Shown here in pieces: positions 41,597 to 48,843 of a stretch of 64,000 bases of DNA. The translations under genes were made by a program, and so were the position numbers. The DNA comes from Promicromonosporaceae bacterium (GTDB taxonomy: Bacteria > Actinomycetota > Actinomycetes > Actinomycetales > Cellulomonadaceae): positions 1 to 64,000 of the forward strand of contig WRHK01000012.1 in NCBI GenBank assembly GCA_009783295.1. The letters are read 5' to 3'. The stretch's first letter is position 1; every line of letters starts with the position of its first letter. Below the pieces are notes generated by a model that searched no databases, had not been told where the DNA came from, and worked only from the letters and a program-made list of their open reading frames with translations.

Positions 41597-41982
41597 GCGG
41601 ACGAGTCGGTCTGTACGCCGGGTTCTGTCCCCGGCCCTGGTTACCCGTGGGCCGGGTGACGGTCATCCATCTAGGCCCTGCGTTGCCGCAGGGCTCGAGC
41701 GGTCTACCCGGAAGCTCGGGCGGGCCGCCCTCAAGCACTTCCTGTCTGACCTTGCTCCAGGTGGGGTTTACCTAGCCGCCCCCGTCACCGGGGGCGCTGG
41801 TGGTCTCTTGCACCACCGTTTCACCCTTACCGCCCGGCTTGCGCCGGGAGGCGGTCTGTTCTCTGTGGCACTGTCCCGCGGGTCGCCCCGGGTGGCCGTT
41901 AGCCACCACCTTGCCCTTCGGAGCCCGGACGTTCCTCGGGACCTGTTGCCAGGCCACGCGACCGTCCGACCGACTCGTCCGC
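41597..41982 (-). ncRNA. rnpB: RNase P RNA (class A)
   Basis: About 386 nt on the minus strand. The two ends form the P1 helix: GCGGACGAGTCGGTC at the 3' end pairs perfectly with GACCGACTCGTCCGC at the 5' end. Universal core elements are present in order: GAGGAACGTCCGGGCTCC near the 5' side, GGCGACCCGCGGGACAGTGCCACAGAGA, GGTAAACCCCA, and near the 3' end ACAGAACCCGGCGTACAGACC. It is the catalytic RNA that trims tRNA 5' leaders. The flanking genes (small protein B and ScoMcrA-like) are unrelated. The ends are set by P1 and may extend a few bases. Confidence 0.95.
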
Positions 41983-41988
41983 CCCGCA

Positions 41989-41994
41989 AGGATA
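41989..41994 (-). promoter_or_regulatory. -10 element TATCCT of rnpB
   Basis: Minus-strand TATCCT lies about 6-7 nt before the start of P1. No clear -35 hexamer at the usual distance. Confidence 0.45.
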
Positions 41995-42033
41995 CGGTGC
42001 GTGACGGCGGTCGGGGCGCACCGTCGCGGCGAC

Positions 42034-42039
42034 TACGCT
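42034..42039 (+). promoter_or_regulatory. -10 element TACGCT for the ScoMcrA-like gene
   Basis: TACGCT ends 7 nt before the GTG start, without a ribosome site, about 40 bp from the divergent rnpB promoter. Confidence 0.45.
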
Positions 42040-42046
42040 CGTAGTC

Positions 42047-42502
42047 GTGGCTACTTTCTCTTCCGTGACCCGTCAGCACGTGCTCCAGGCGATCGCCGAG
42101 TACGACGACCGCGGCAGGGACGCCTTCGTGGGCGTGTACGGCTTCCAGCCGTCGGCTCTCGAGACGCTCGTGCACGAGGGTCGGACGTACGACGCCGCTG
42201 CCGTGGTGGGTGTGGCCCACCGATATGCGACCGGCAGGGTCGCGACGGCCGACGACCTGCGCGGGCGTGAGGACGCCGTCGCGTCGGTGCTGGTCAAGGG
42301 TGGTTTCGAGGTGAAGGGCGCTCCGGCGGAGCCGGAGCCCCGCGCGAAGGCCCGTCCGGCTGCCTCGAAGCCGCGCGCCGCTCGGGCGGCGACGCCGCGT
42401 GCCACGACGACGCGCTCCACGACCGAGGAGCGGCCGCCGGCCATCTGCCCGACCTGCTTCACGCAGCTCCCTGCGACGGGCGTGTGCGACAACTGCGCGT
42501 GA
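42047..42502 (+). CDS. ScoMcrA-head-like domain protein with C-terminal zinc ribbon
   Basis: 151 aa. The first 85 residues (VTRQHVLQAIAEYDDRGRDAFVG ... YGFQPS, LVHEGRTYDAAAVVGVAHRYATG, ADDLRGREDAVASVLVKGGFEV) resemble the N-terminal head domain of the ScoMcrA restriction endonuclease; this is my reading of the pattern and needs a profile search. A basic Ala/Pro/Arg linker follows, then CPTCFTQLPATGVCDNC, a zinc ribbon. The HNH nuclease and sulfur-binding domains of ScoMcrA are absent. GTG 42047 is supported by TACGCT upstream. It may bind nucleic acid; role unknown. Confidence 0.75.
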   Translation: MATFSSVTRQHVLQAIAEYDDRGRDAFVGVYGFQPSALETLVHEGRTYDAAAVVGVAHRYATGRVATADDLRGREDAVASVLVKGGFEVKGAPAEPEPRAKARPAASKPRAARAATPRATTTRSTTEERPPAICPTCFTQLPATGVCDNCA

Positions 42503-42503
42503 C

Positions 42504-42887
42504 TCAGACGTCCACGCGGTAGCCGAGCTCGAGCTCGTCGCCGGCGAGCCCGCGGATGCCCCAGCTGGCGCGCGGGCTCTCCAGGACGACGAGCTCGAGG
42601 TCGTCGGCTTCGAGCCCGACGGCGGGAGCGACGTCGTCGTACATCGCGCGGACCAGCGCGCGCTTGGCCTCGGGGGTGCGGCCCTCGAAGCAGACGATCT
42701 CGACCACCACGTAGGCCGGTGAGCGCGGCGCGACGAGGTCGCCGTCGTCGAGCAGGAGGAAGCGGTGGAACCGCTTCGCCTCCGGAAGCTGCCACACGCG
42801 GACCAGCGCCGCGTGGATCGCGTCGGAGAGCTCCGTGCGGCGCGCGCCCCAGACGGAGCGGTTGCCGTAGACCTTGACCTGCACCAT
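42504..42887 (-). CDS. Tautomerase-superfamily-like protein
   Basis: 127 aa. The fold resembles two beta-alpha-beta units of the 4-OT/MIF superfamily (VQVKVYGNRSVWGARRTELSDAIHAALV and YVVVEIVCFEGRTPEAKRALVRAMYDDVA, with DLELVVLESPRASWGIRGLAGDEL near the end). Active tautomerases carry Pro directly after Met; here the second residue is Val (ATG GTG), so the classic Pro-1 reaction is unlikely. The ATG at 42887 is supported by TACGGT 7 nt upstream. It converges with the ScoMcrA-like gene with one base between stops. Confidence 0.78.
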   Translation of the reverse strand: MVQVKVYGNRSVWGARRTELSDAIHAALVRVWQLPEAKRFHRFLLLDDGDLVAPRSPAYVVVEIVCFEGRTPEAKRALVRAMYDDVAPAVGLEADDLELVVLESPRASWGIRGLAGDELELGYRVDV

Positions 42888-42894
42888 GACCCGG

Positions 42895-42900
42895 ACCGTA
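42895..42900 (-). promoter_or_regulatory. -10 element TACGGT for the tautomerase-like gene
   Basis: Minus-strand TACGGT ends 7 nt before the ATG, no ribosome site; leaderless transcript likely. Confidence 0.45.
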
Positions 42901-43004
42901 GCGGGGGCTCGGACGGGTGTCAGGTGGATTCGACGCGCCTGACCAGGTTGCGACGAGCCCAACCGGTTTTTGACAAGTTCAACCGCCGGAAGGTGTTGTC
43001 GTCG

Positions 43005-43030
43005 AGTACTTGATGTCATACAGTACTTGC
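43005..43030 (+). promoter_or_regulatory. Putative PadR operator and promoter
   Basis: AGTACTTG occurs twice (43005 and 43022), and GTACT-11 nt-AGTAC also forms a dyad. The second copy overlaps a -10-like TACAGT (43019-43024) that ends 7 nt before the GTG start; TTGTCG lies 17 nt further up. This fits a leaderless, self-repressed padR promoter. A TTGACA at 42970 may belong to another start. Confidence 0.5.
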
Positions 43031-43031
43031 T

Positions 43032-43430
43032 GTGACACAGCCACCAGTCCCCACCGACGACGCGTTCGCCGCCGACCTGCTGCGCGGGCACACCGAGACG
43101 ATCGTTCTCGGGTCGCTGCGCAGTGGTGACCGCTACGGCTTCGAGATCTACAAGGCGATCCGTGACGCGACCGGCGGCCGGCATGAGATCAAGGAGGCGA
43201 CGCTCTACGCGACGTACCGCCGCCTCGTGAAGGACGGTCTCGTCGAGGCCTACTGGGGCGACGAGTCCCAGGGCGGCCGCCGCAAGTACTACCGGCTCAC
43301 CGACGCCGGCCGGGCCGTCTACCGCACCAACGTCGCCGCCTGGGTCGCCACGCGCGACGCCATCGACGCGCTGCTCGACACCCGCTCCCCCGCCCCCACG
43401 CAGAGCTCCCAGAAGGGCCAGTCCCGATGA
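43032..43430 (+). CDS. PadR-family transcriptional regulator
   Basis: 132 aa. A winged helix of the PadR type: LLRGHTETIVLGSLRSGDRYGFEIYKAI, then GRHEIKEATLYATYRRLVKDGLVEAYW and the wing GGRRKYYRLTDAGRAVY. The C-terminal helix is short (PadR-s2 type). It likely represses the operon it heads. The GTG start is preceded by a TACAGT hexamer and AGTACTTG repeats. The next gene starts within its stop (ATGA). Confidence 0.9.
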   Translation: MTQPPVPTDDAFAADLLRGHTETIVLGSLRSGDRYGFEIYKAIRDATGGRHEIKEATLYATYRRLVKDGLVEAYWGDESQGGRRKYYRLTDAGRAVYRTNVAAWVATRDAIDALLDTRSPAPTQSSQKGQSR

Positions 43431-44356
43431 CCACCGTCCACCGCCTCCTCGACGAGGCGTTCGCCGGCATCCCGCTCACGCCCGAGGTCGCCGACCTCAA
43501 GGAGGAGATCCGCGCCGGCCTGCTCGACCGCGCCGCCGAGCTCGAGGCCGGCGGCGTCGGCTCCGAGGAGGCCGCCCGCCGCGCCGTCGCCGAGCTCGGA
43601 GACGTCCGCGCGCTGGTCGACGAGGTCGCCGACGGCGGCACACCGGCACCGAGCGCGTCCACCGCTTCCCGTTCGACCCGGGTCGACTGGTCGGCCGCCC
43701 ATGAGCTGCACACCCTGCACAAGGTGCGGCCCCGACCCGGTTTCGTGGTCGCGGTCGTGCTCGCCAGCCTGGTCGCCGCGGGCGGGATCGTCGCGTACGC
43801 GCTGGTCGCGGCGTTCGGCGACGGAGCCGTGCTGGTGCCCGTGCTGCTCGCCGTCGTGGTGGGCCCGGCGATCGGGTGGATCCTCGGCAGCTCGCTGGCG
43901 CAGGAGACCACCAGCAACCACCCCGTCCCGCGTCGCCGGGCCGTCGCCTGGGGAGCCGCCTGCGCCTTGACCGTCGGCGGCGCCGGCGTGCTGCTGGCCG
44001 GGCTGCCGCTCTGGGCCGACCAGACGCCGGCCGTCTGGGTGACGGGTGGGCTGCTCACCGTCATGGGCGTCGCGCTGTTCACCTGGGTGGGCGTCACGCA
44101 GACCAACCGGCGCAAGGCGTGGGCCCGCGAGCTCGGCGAGGCCGCCGCCCGCGACGACCGGTTCAGCCGCGACCCCGCGGCGGCCGCACGCTTCGGGATG
44201 TACACCGCCGTCATCTGGGTGAGCGCCGCGGTGGTGGCCGGCGTCGTCGGCATGGCGTGGAGCTGGCGCTGGTCCTGGCTCCCGTTCGTGGCCGGCTGGA
44301 TCGCCATGATGCTGCTCCTGGCCACGATGCTCTTCGGCAAGGAGAAGCAGGACTGA
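43427..44356 (+). CDS. Membrane protein with permease-prefix (HAAS-like) domain
   Basis: 309 aa. The N-terminal 65 residues (LLDEAFAGIPLTPEVADLKEEIRAGLLDRAAELEAGGVGSEEAARRAVAELGDV) form the permease-prefix/HAAS-type helical domain that usually accompanies PadR regulators. Six membrane segments follow in pairs (VVAVVLASLVAAGGIVAYALV, VLVPVLLAVVVGPAIGWILG and others). It starts inside the padR stop codon. PadR and this partner form a classic two-gene unit; the membrane part may sense envelope stress or drugs and act on PadR. A terminator follows before the ABC genes. Confidence 0.85.
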   Translation: MTTVHRLLDEAFAGIPLTPEVADLKEEIRAGLLDRAAELEAGGVGSEEAARRAVAELGDVRALVDEVADGGTPAPSASTASRSTRVDWSAAHELHTLHKVRPRPGFVVAVVLASLVAAGGIVAYALVAAFGDGAVLVPVLLAVVVGPAIGWILGSSLAQETTSNHPVPRRRAVAWGAACALTVGGAGVLLAGLPLWADQTPAVWVTGGLLTVMGVALFTWVGVTQTNRRKAWARELGEAAARDDRFSRDPAAAARFGMYTAVIWVSAAVVAGVVGMAWSWRWSWLPFVAGWIAMMLLLATMLFGKEKQD

Positions 44357-44363
44357 CAAACAA

Positions 44364-44393
44364 GTCCCCGGGCGGCTGCCACCGCCCGGGGAC
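44364..44393 (+). terminator. Terminator between the PadR operon and drrAB
   Basis: 12-bp perfect stem GTCCCCGGGCGG / CCGCCCGGGGAC with loop CTGCCA, 7 nt after the stop. It would separate or attenuate transcription into the ABC exporter genes. Confidence 0.8.
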
Positions 44394-44489
44394 CGCACTC
44401 GAGCCCGGTCGTGACCGGTTCCGAGACGCACTCCCAGCCTACGGGCGCGCGCCGGGCTCTCTCGCAGGACCACGCAGAGAGGAACAGCC

Positions 44490-45476
44490 ATGACCGCCAC
44501 GAACCCGGCTATCGACGTCGCCGGACTGACCAAGACCTACCGGGCCCGCCACCGCGAGGTGCGTGCCCTGGACGGCCTCGACCTCACGGTCGGCGCCGGC
44601 ACCGTGCTCGGCCTGCTCGGCCCCAACGGGGCCGGCAAGTCCACCACCGTCCGCATCCTCGCCACGCTCTCGCTGCCCGACGCCGGCGCCGCCCACGTCG
44701 CCGGGTACGACGTCGTGCGCGACGCCGCCGCGGTGCGCCGGTCGATCGGCTACGTGTCCCAGAAGCCCGTCACCCGGTCGATGGACACGGGGCGCGAGAA
44801 CCTCGAGCTCGCCGGGCACCTCCACGGACTCGGCCGCCGCGAGACCAAGGCCCGCGCCCAGCGGCTGCTCGACGCGTTCGGCCTCACCGAGTCCGCCGAC
44901 CGCCTGGTGCGCACGTACTCCGGCGGCATGGCCCGGAAGCTGGACGTCGCCGTCGGGCTGGTGCACTCGCCCTCCGTGCTGTTCCTCGACGAGCCCACGA
45001 CCGGCCTCGACCCCGAGGCCCGGGCCGAACTCTGGGCCGAGCTGTCGCGGCTCGCGGGCGACAGCGGCATGACGGTGCTGCTCACCACGCACTACCTCGA
45101 CGAGGCCGACCGGCTGGCCGACCAGGTCGTCATCGTGGACCGGGGGCGCGTCGTCACGCGCGGCACGCCGGACGAGCTCAAGGACCAGCTCCACGGCGAC
45201 GGCATCACGGTCGACCTACCGTCCGTCGAGGTCGCGAGCCTCGCGGCCGGGGTCGCGGCGCGCGTCGCCGGGCTCAGCGAGGTGGGCGTCGACGGACGGC
45301 GGCTGCGCGCCCGCGCGGCATCGGGGGCCGGGACCCTGCCCGTGCTCCTCGCCGCACTGGAGGCCGAGGGCGTGCCCGTGCACGCCGCCGGCCTCGCCCG
45401 CCCGAGCCTCGACGACGTGTACCTGCACCACACGGGCCGCACGTTCGAGGCCGAGATGGCGGGGGTGGCGGCATGA
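44490..45476 (+). CDS. DrrA-type ABC exporter ATP-binding protein
   Basis: 328 aa. All ABC ATPase motifs are clear: Walker A GPNGAGKSTTV, signature YSGGMARKLDVAVG, Walker B VLFLDEPTTGLDP, and the H-loop TTHYLDEAD. The C-terminal extension of about 100 residues matches the DrrA / daunorubicin-resistance group, which exports drugs or other hydrophobic compounds. GAGAGGAAC lies 8 nt before the ATG. The permease gene begins in its stop codon. PadR genes next to DrrAB exporters are common, so PadR may also control this exporter. Confidence 0.93.
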   Translation: MTATNPAIDVAGLTKTYRARHREVRALDGLDLTVGAGTVLGLLGPNGAGKSTTVRILATLSLPDAGAAHVAGYDVVRDAAAVRRSIGYVSQKPVTRSMDTGRENLELAGHLHGLGRRETKARAQRLLDAFGLTESADRLVRTYSGGMARKLDVAVGLVHSPSVLFLDEPTTGLDPEARAELWAELSRLAGDSGMTVLLTTHYLDEADRLADQVVIVDRGRVVTRGTPDELKDQLHGDGITVDLPSVEVASLAAGVAARVAGLSEVGVDGRRLRARAASGAGTLPVLLAALEAEGVPVHAAGLARPSLDDVYLHHTGRTFEAEMAGVAA

Positions 45477-46252
45477 GCGCCGTGACGCACACGCTGATGC
45501 TGACGGCCCGGGCGTCGCGCAGCACGATGCGCATCCCCGTGTTCGCCGGGATGCAGATCATCCAGCCGCTGATCTGGCTGCTGCTGTTCGGGCAGCTCTT
45601 CAAGTCGGTCGTGGACATCCCCGGGTTCGCCATGCCGGGCAGCACCTACCTGGAGTTCATCACCCCGGGCGTGGTCATGATGACGGCCATGTTCGGCGCG
45701 GCCTGGGCCGGGTCGGGCATCGTCGAGGACTCCGAGCGCGGAGTCATGGACTACCTGCTCGCCTCGCCGGCGAGCAGGGTCGCGATCCAGCTCTCCAGCC
45801 TCGTCTGGTTCTCCGTCGTCGCGGCCGTGCAGGCGCTCGTGGTGCTCGGGGTCGCGTGGCTGTGCGGGGCGCGGTTCGCCGGCGGCCTGCCGGGCGTGCT
45901 GCTCATGCTGGTCGGCGTCGTGCTGCTGACGTTCGTGTTCGCGGCGATGTCGAACGCCGTCGCGCTGCTCACTCGGCAGCAGGAGGCGCTCATCGGCGTC
46001 TCGCAGCTGCTGACCATCCCGCTCATGTTCCTGTCGTCCGCCGTGATGGACACGCGGCTCTCGGCCGGCTGGGTGGCCACGGCGGCCCGGTTCAACCCCT
46101 TCGACTGGGCGGTGGTCGCCGGGCGCGAGGTGCTCGGCTCCTCGCCGGACTGGGGGCTGGTGTGGGGGCGGCTCGGGCTGCTCGCGGCGCTCGCCGTCGT
46201 CATGACGTGGCTGGCCACCGGGGCGTTCCGCGCCTACCAGCGCTCGTCCTGA
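45473..46252 (+). CDS. DrrB-type ABC exporter permease
   Basis: 259 aa with six membrane segments of the ABC2 membrane family. Family features include IIQPLIWLLLFGQLFKSVVDIPG, FITPGVVMMTAMFGAAWAGSGIVEDSERGVMDYLLASPASR (the coupling-helix region) and NPFDWAVVAGREVL near the end. ATG 45473 overlaps the drrA stop by 4 nt, so translation is coupled; the 613-aa track ORF is an out-of-frame extension. Together with DrrA it would form a full exporter; the substrate is unknown. Confidence 0.92.
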   Translation: MSAVTHTLMLTARASRSTMRIPVFAGMQIIQPLIWLLLFGQLFKSVVDIPGFAMPGSTYLEFITPGVVMMTAMFGAAWAGSGIVEDSERGVMDYLLASPASRVAIQLSSLVWFSVVAAVQALVVLGVAWLCGARFAGGLPGVLLMLVGVVLLTFVFAAMSNAVALLTRQQEALIGVSQLLTIPLMFLSSAVMDTRLSAGWVATAARFNPFDWAVVAGREVLGSSPDWGLVWGRLGLLAALAVVMTWLATGAFRAYQRSS

Positions 46253-46266
46253 CGGGCGCACGCCTC

Positions 46267-46356
46267 GCGGGGACGGACCTCGTGTTCGAAACCCACAGCG
46301 GTATGTGGTGATCACCACTCCCTGCTGTGGGTTTCGAACACGAGGTCCGTCCCCGC
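46267..46356. repeat. 33-bp perfect inverted repeat with nested 14-bp palindrome
   Basis: Arms 46267-46299 and 46324-46356 are exact reverse complements (GCGGGGACGGACCTCGTGTT ... and its partner), each containing TTCGAA. The 24-nt centre holds its own palindrome GTGGTGATCACCAC (46305-46318). It lies between drrB and yaaA on no gene. It may be a very strong terminator, a mobile palindromic element, or an attachment/binding site. Confidence 0.85.
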
Positions 46357-46436
46357 GTCGGCGATCCACGGGCCGCACGGGCCATCCACCGCTCACCGCG
46401 CGCGCCCGCGCGGTCCAGGCGGCGGCCGGCGCGGCA

Positions 46437-46442
46437 TAGGGT
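46437..46442 (+). promoter_or_regulatory. -10 element TAGGGT for yaaA
   Basis: TAGGGT ends 7 nt before the GTG start with no ribosome site; leaderless transcript likely. Confidence 0.45.
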
Positions 46443-46449
46443 TTCCGCC

Positions 46450-47256
46450 GTGCTCCTGCTGCTCCCCCCGTCCGAGGGCAAGACCCCCGCGCCCGACGAC
46501 GCCGCCCCCGTCGACCTGGCCGCGCTGTCCGGCGCGGACACCCTGACGTCGCAGCGGCAGGCCGTGCTCGCCGCCCTCGCGGAGGCGAGCGCCCGCCCGG
46601 ACGCCCACGCGTTGCTCGGGGTCGGGACGTCGCTGGCGGGCGAGGTGCAGCGCAACACCCGGCTGCACGCCGAGCCCGCCGCACCGGCCGCCCACGTCTA
46701 CACGGGCGTGCTCTACGCGGCGGCGGGGCTCGCGTCCGTGCCGGACACCGGGGCGGTCCGCGTGGTCTCCGGGCTGTGGGGCGCCGTCGCGCCGGGCGAC
46801 CGCATCCCCGCCTACCGCCTGTCCATGGGGGTCGACCTGCCGGGCGTCGGCAAGCTGGCCGCCGCGTGGCGGGTACCGCTCGAGGCCGCGCTCGGCGCGC
46901 GGGCCCCCGGCGACGTGGTGGTCGACTGCCGGTCGGCGACATACCTCGCGGCGTGGAAGCCGCTGCCCGGCACCTCCGAGTGGGTGACGGTGCGCGTCGT
47001 CCGCGAGGTGGCGGGGCGGCGCGCCGTCGTCTCGCACAACGCCAAGCACACCCGCGGCGTCCTGGCCGGCCACCTGCTGCGGCGTGCGGCCGCGCCGACG
47101 TCGGCAGCGGAGCTGCTGGACGCGGCGGGCGAGCTGGTGGGCACCGTGATCGGCACCGAGGTGGGGACGGGGCTCGACTACCGCCTCCTCGAGGTCTCCC
47201 TCGAGAAGGCCCGCACGCGCAGCGCCCCCGCCACGCTCGAGCTCGTCATCGGCTGA
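46450..47256 (+). CDS. yaaA: YaaA-family (DUF328) peroxide-stress protein
   Basis: 268 aa. The N terminus LLLLPPSEGKTPAPDD is the family signature (LL-x-P-A-K-x in E. coli). Later parts include LYAAAGLASV, VVSGLWGAVAPGDRIPAYRLSMG, and the conserved SHNAKHTRGVLAGHLL. E. coli YaaA lowers free iron during peroxide stress and has a DNA-binding fold; a similar protective role is assumed here. The GTG start is supported by TAGGGT upstream and by the family start; the track ORF begins inside the inverted repeat. Confidence 0.88.
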   Translation: MLLLLPPSEGKTPAPDDAAPVDLAALSGADTLTSQRQAVLAALAEASARPDAHALLGVGTSLAGEVQRNTRLHAEPAAPAAHVYTGVLYAAAGLASVPDTGAVRVVSGLWGAVAPGDRIPAYRLSMGVDLPGVGKLAAAWRVPLEAALGARAPGDVVVDCRSATYLAAWKPLPGTSEWVTVRVVREVAGRRAVVSHNAKHTRGVLAGHLLRRAAAPTSAAELLDAAGELVGTVIGTEVGTGLDYRLLEVSLEKARTRSAPATLELVIG

Positions 47257-47293
47257 CCGGGCGGCCCGCCCGCCGCGCGCGCATGATGCCCGC

Positions 47294-47656
47294 ATGGCGT
47301 ACGACGAGGAGCTGGCCGCGCGCGTGCGCGAGGCCGTCGAGGAGCGGGCCGGCGGGCCCGTCGACGAGAAGAAGATGTTCGGCGGGCTCGCGTTCATGGT
47401 GAACACGCACATGGCCGTCGGCCTGCACGGCGGCGGCGGGCTGATCATGCCCGTCGGAGCCGACGGCGAAGCCGACGCCCTCGCGCGCGGGGCCGTGCCC
47501 ATGTCGATGGGCGGCAGGACGATGTCCGGCTGGGTGGTGGTGCCCGACGAGGCGATCGTCGGCGACGACGACCTCGCCTGGTGGGTCGACGCCGGGGTCG
47601 CGGGCGCGCAGGCCAAGCCTCCGAAGGCCTCGAAGAAGCCCCGTCAGGTCGGGTAG
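47294..47656 (+). CDS. TfoX N-terminal domain protein
   Basis: 120 aa. The sequence AARVREAVEERAGGPVDEKKMFGGLAFMVNTHMAVGLHG is the TfoX/Sxy N-terminal domain. A short Lys/Pro tail (AKPPKASKKPRQVG) follows, and the TfoX C-terminal domain is absent. TfoX-N alone is common in actinobacteria, with no known link to competence there. Its 3' end overlaps the convergent RNase H gene by 13 nt. A weak ribosome site. Confidence 0.87.
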   Translation: MAYDEELAARVREAVEERAGGPVDEKKMFGGLAFMVNTHMAVGLHGGGGLIMPVGADGEADALARGAVPMSMGGRTMSGWVVVPDEAIVGDDDLAWWVDAGVAGAQAKPPKASKKPRQVG

Positions 47657-48843
47657 CCGACCGTGACGACCTCCGTCGTCGTCGGGAAGTAGCGCAGGAT
47701 CGTCAGCGAGCACGGCGGGATCCGCAGGGTCGACCAGGTGGACGGCGGCATCTGCAGCGCGCGGCCCACGAACGTGCGGATCATCGCCGCATGCCCGGCC
47801 ACCACGACCGTCCGGCCCAGACCGGCGGCCCGCAGGTCGTCGAGCGCCTGCGCCACGCGCTCGCCCACCTGCACGTACGACTCGCCACCCGGCGGCGCGA
47901 ACGTGCCCTCGGCGAACCAGCGCTCGAAGTCGCCCGGCCACGCCTCCTCGACCTGCTCGGGCGTCAGACCCTCCCAGCGGCCGAACTCCATCTCGCGCAG
48001 CCGCTCGTCCACGTTCACGTGCAGGCCGAGCCGGCGCCCGATCGCGCCCGCGAGCTCGCGCGTGCGCACCATGGGCGACGACGCGACGTACGAGGCGCGG
48101 GGCAGGTCCGGCCAGGTCTCGTGGAGGCGGTGCACGGCGTCGGCGGCGCGCGCGGCCTGCGTACGCCCCTGGGCGGTGAGCGGCGGCCCCGGCACCTCCC
48201 CGCCCGAGAGTCCGCCGGCGACCGTCATGGGCGTGACGCCGTGGCGCACGAGCACGAGCGTCAGGGCCTGGTCGGGGTCGAGGGCCGAGAAGGCGCCGGC
48301 GGGGCGCCACTTCTGGTCCGGCTCGGCCGGCGTGCCCAGGGTCTCGCCGGGCTCGGCCGTGCCGTGCTTGGCGGTCTCGACGGGCTCGACCCCCGCCGAC
48401 GGGTGGTTGCGGACGATGCGCGCGTCGCGCGAGTCCATCGCCTCGTTCGCCAGGGCGTCCGCGGCCGAGTTGTGGGCGCGCGGGATCCACTCGTAGGTGA
48501 CCTGGCCCGGGTCGAACAGCGCCCGTGCCTGCCCGGCGATGCCCCGCAGCACGTCGTGCTTGATCTGCCAGGCGCCGCCCATCTGCTCCACGACCAGGCG
48601 CGAGTCCATCCGCACGTGCACGCGGGCATCCGGGTCGATGGCCTGGGCGGCCCGCAGCCCCTCGAGCAGGCCGCTGTACTCGGCCACGTTGTTCGTGGCG
48701 ATGCCGAGGTAGCCGGCGCGCTCGGCCAGCACCGCACCGGTGGCGGCGTCGCGCACGAGCGCGCCGTAGCCGGCCGGGCCGGGGTTGCCCCGCGAGCCGC
48801 CGTCGGCCTCGACGACCAGCTCGCGCCCGGCTGCCGCGGCCAT
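47644..48843 (-). CDS. Bifunctional RNase H / acid phosphatase
   Basis: 399 aa in two domains. The N-terminal RNase HI domain (1-135) has ADGGSRGNPGPAGYGAL (first catalytic Asp), the acidic EYSGLLEGL and DSRLVVEQMGG, and NSAADALANEAMD. A low-complexity linker leads to a histidine-phosphatase domain (from about 210) with the catalytic LVRHGVTPMT, the second SSPMVRTRELAG and VVAGHAAMIRTFVG. This fusion is typical for actinobacteria (Rv2228c type), cutting RNA in RNA/DNA hybrids and hydrolysing a small phosphate such as alpha-ribazole phosphate. The ATG overlaps the zinc-ribbon stop by one base. Confidence 0.95.
   Translation of the reverse strand: MAAAAGRELVVEADGGSRGNPGPAGYGALVRDAATGAVLAERAGYLGIATNNVAEYSGLLEGLRAAQAIDPDARVHVRMDSRLVVEQMGGAWQIKHDVLRGIAGQARALFDPGQVTYEWIPRAHNSAADALANEAMDSRDARIVRNHPSAGVEPVETAKHGTAEPGETLGTPAEPDQKWRPAGAFSALDPDQALTLVLVRHGVTPMTVAGGLSGGEVPGPPLTAQGRTQAARAADAVHRLHETWPDLPRASYVASSPMVRTRELAGAIGRRLGLHVNVDERLREMEFGRWEGLTPEQVEEAWPGDFERWFAEGTFAPPGGESYVQVGERVAQALDDLRAAGLGRTVVVAGHAAMIRTFVGRALQMPPSTWSTLRIPPCSLTILRYFPTTTEVVTVGYPT

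Noticed and set aside
46281-46297. GTTCGAAACCC resembling a tRNA T-loop
   Set aside because: No acceptor, D or anticodon stems can be drawn around it on either strand; it is part of the long inverted repeat.
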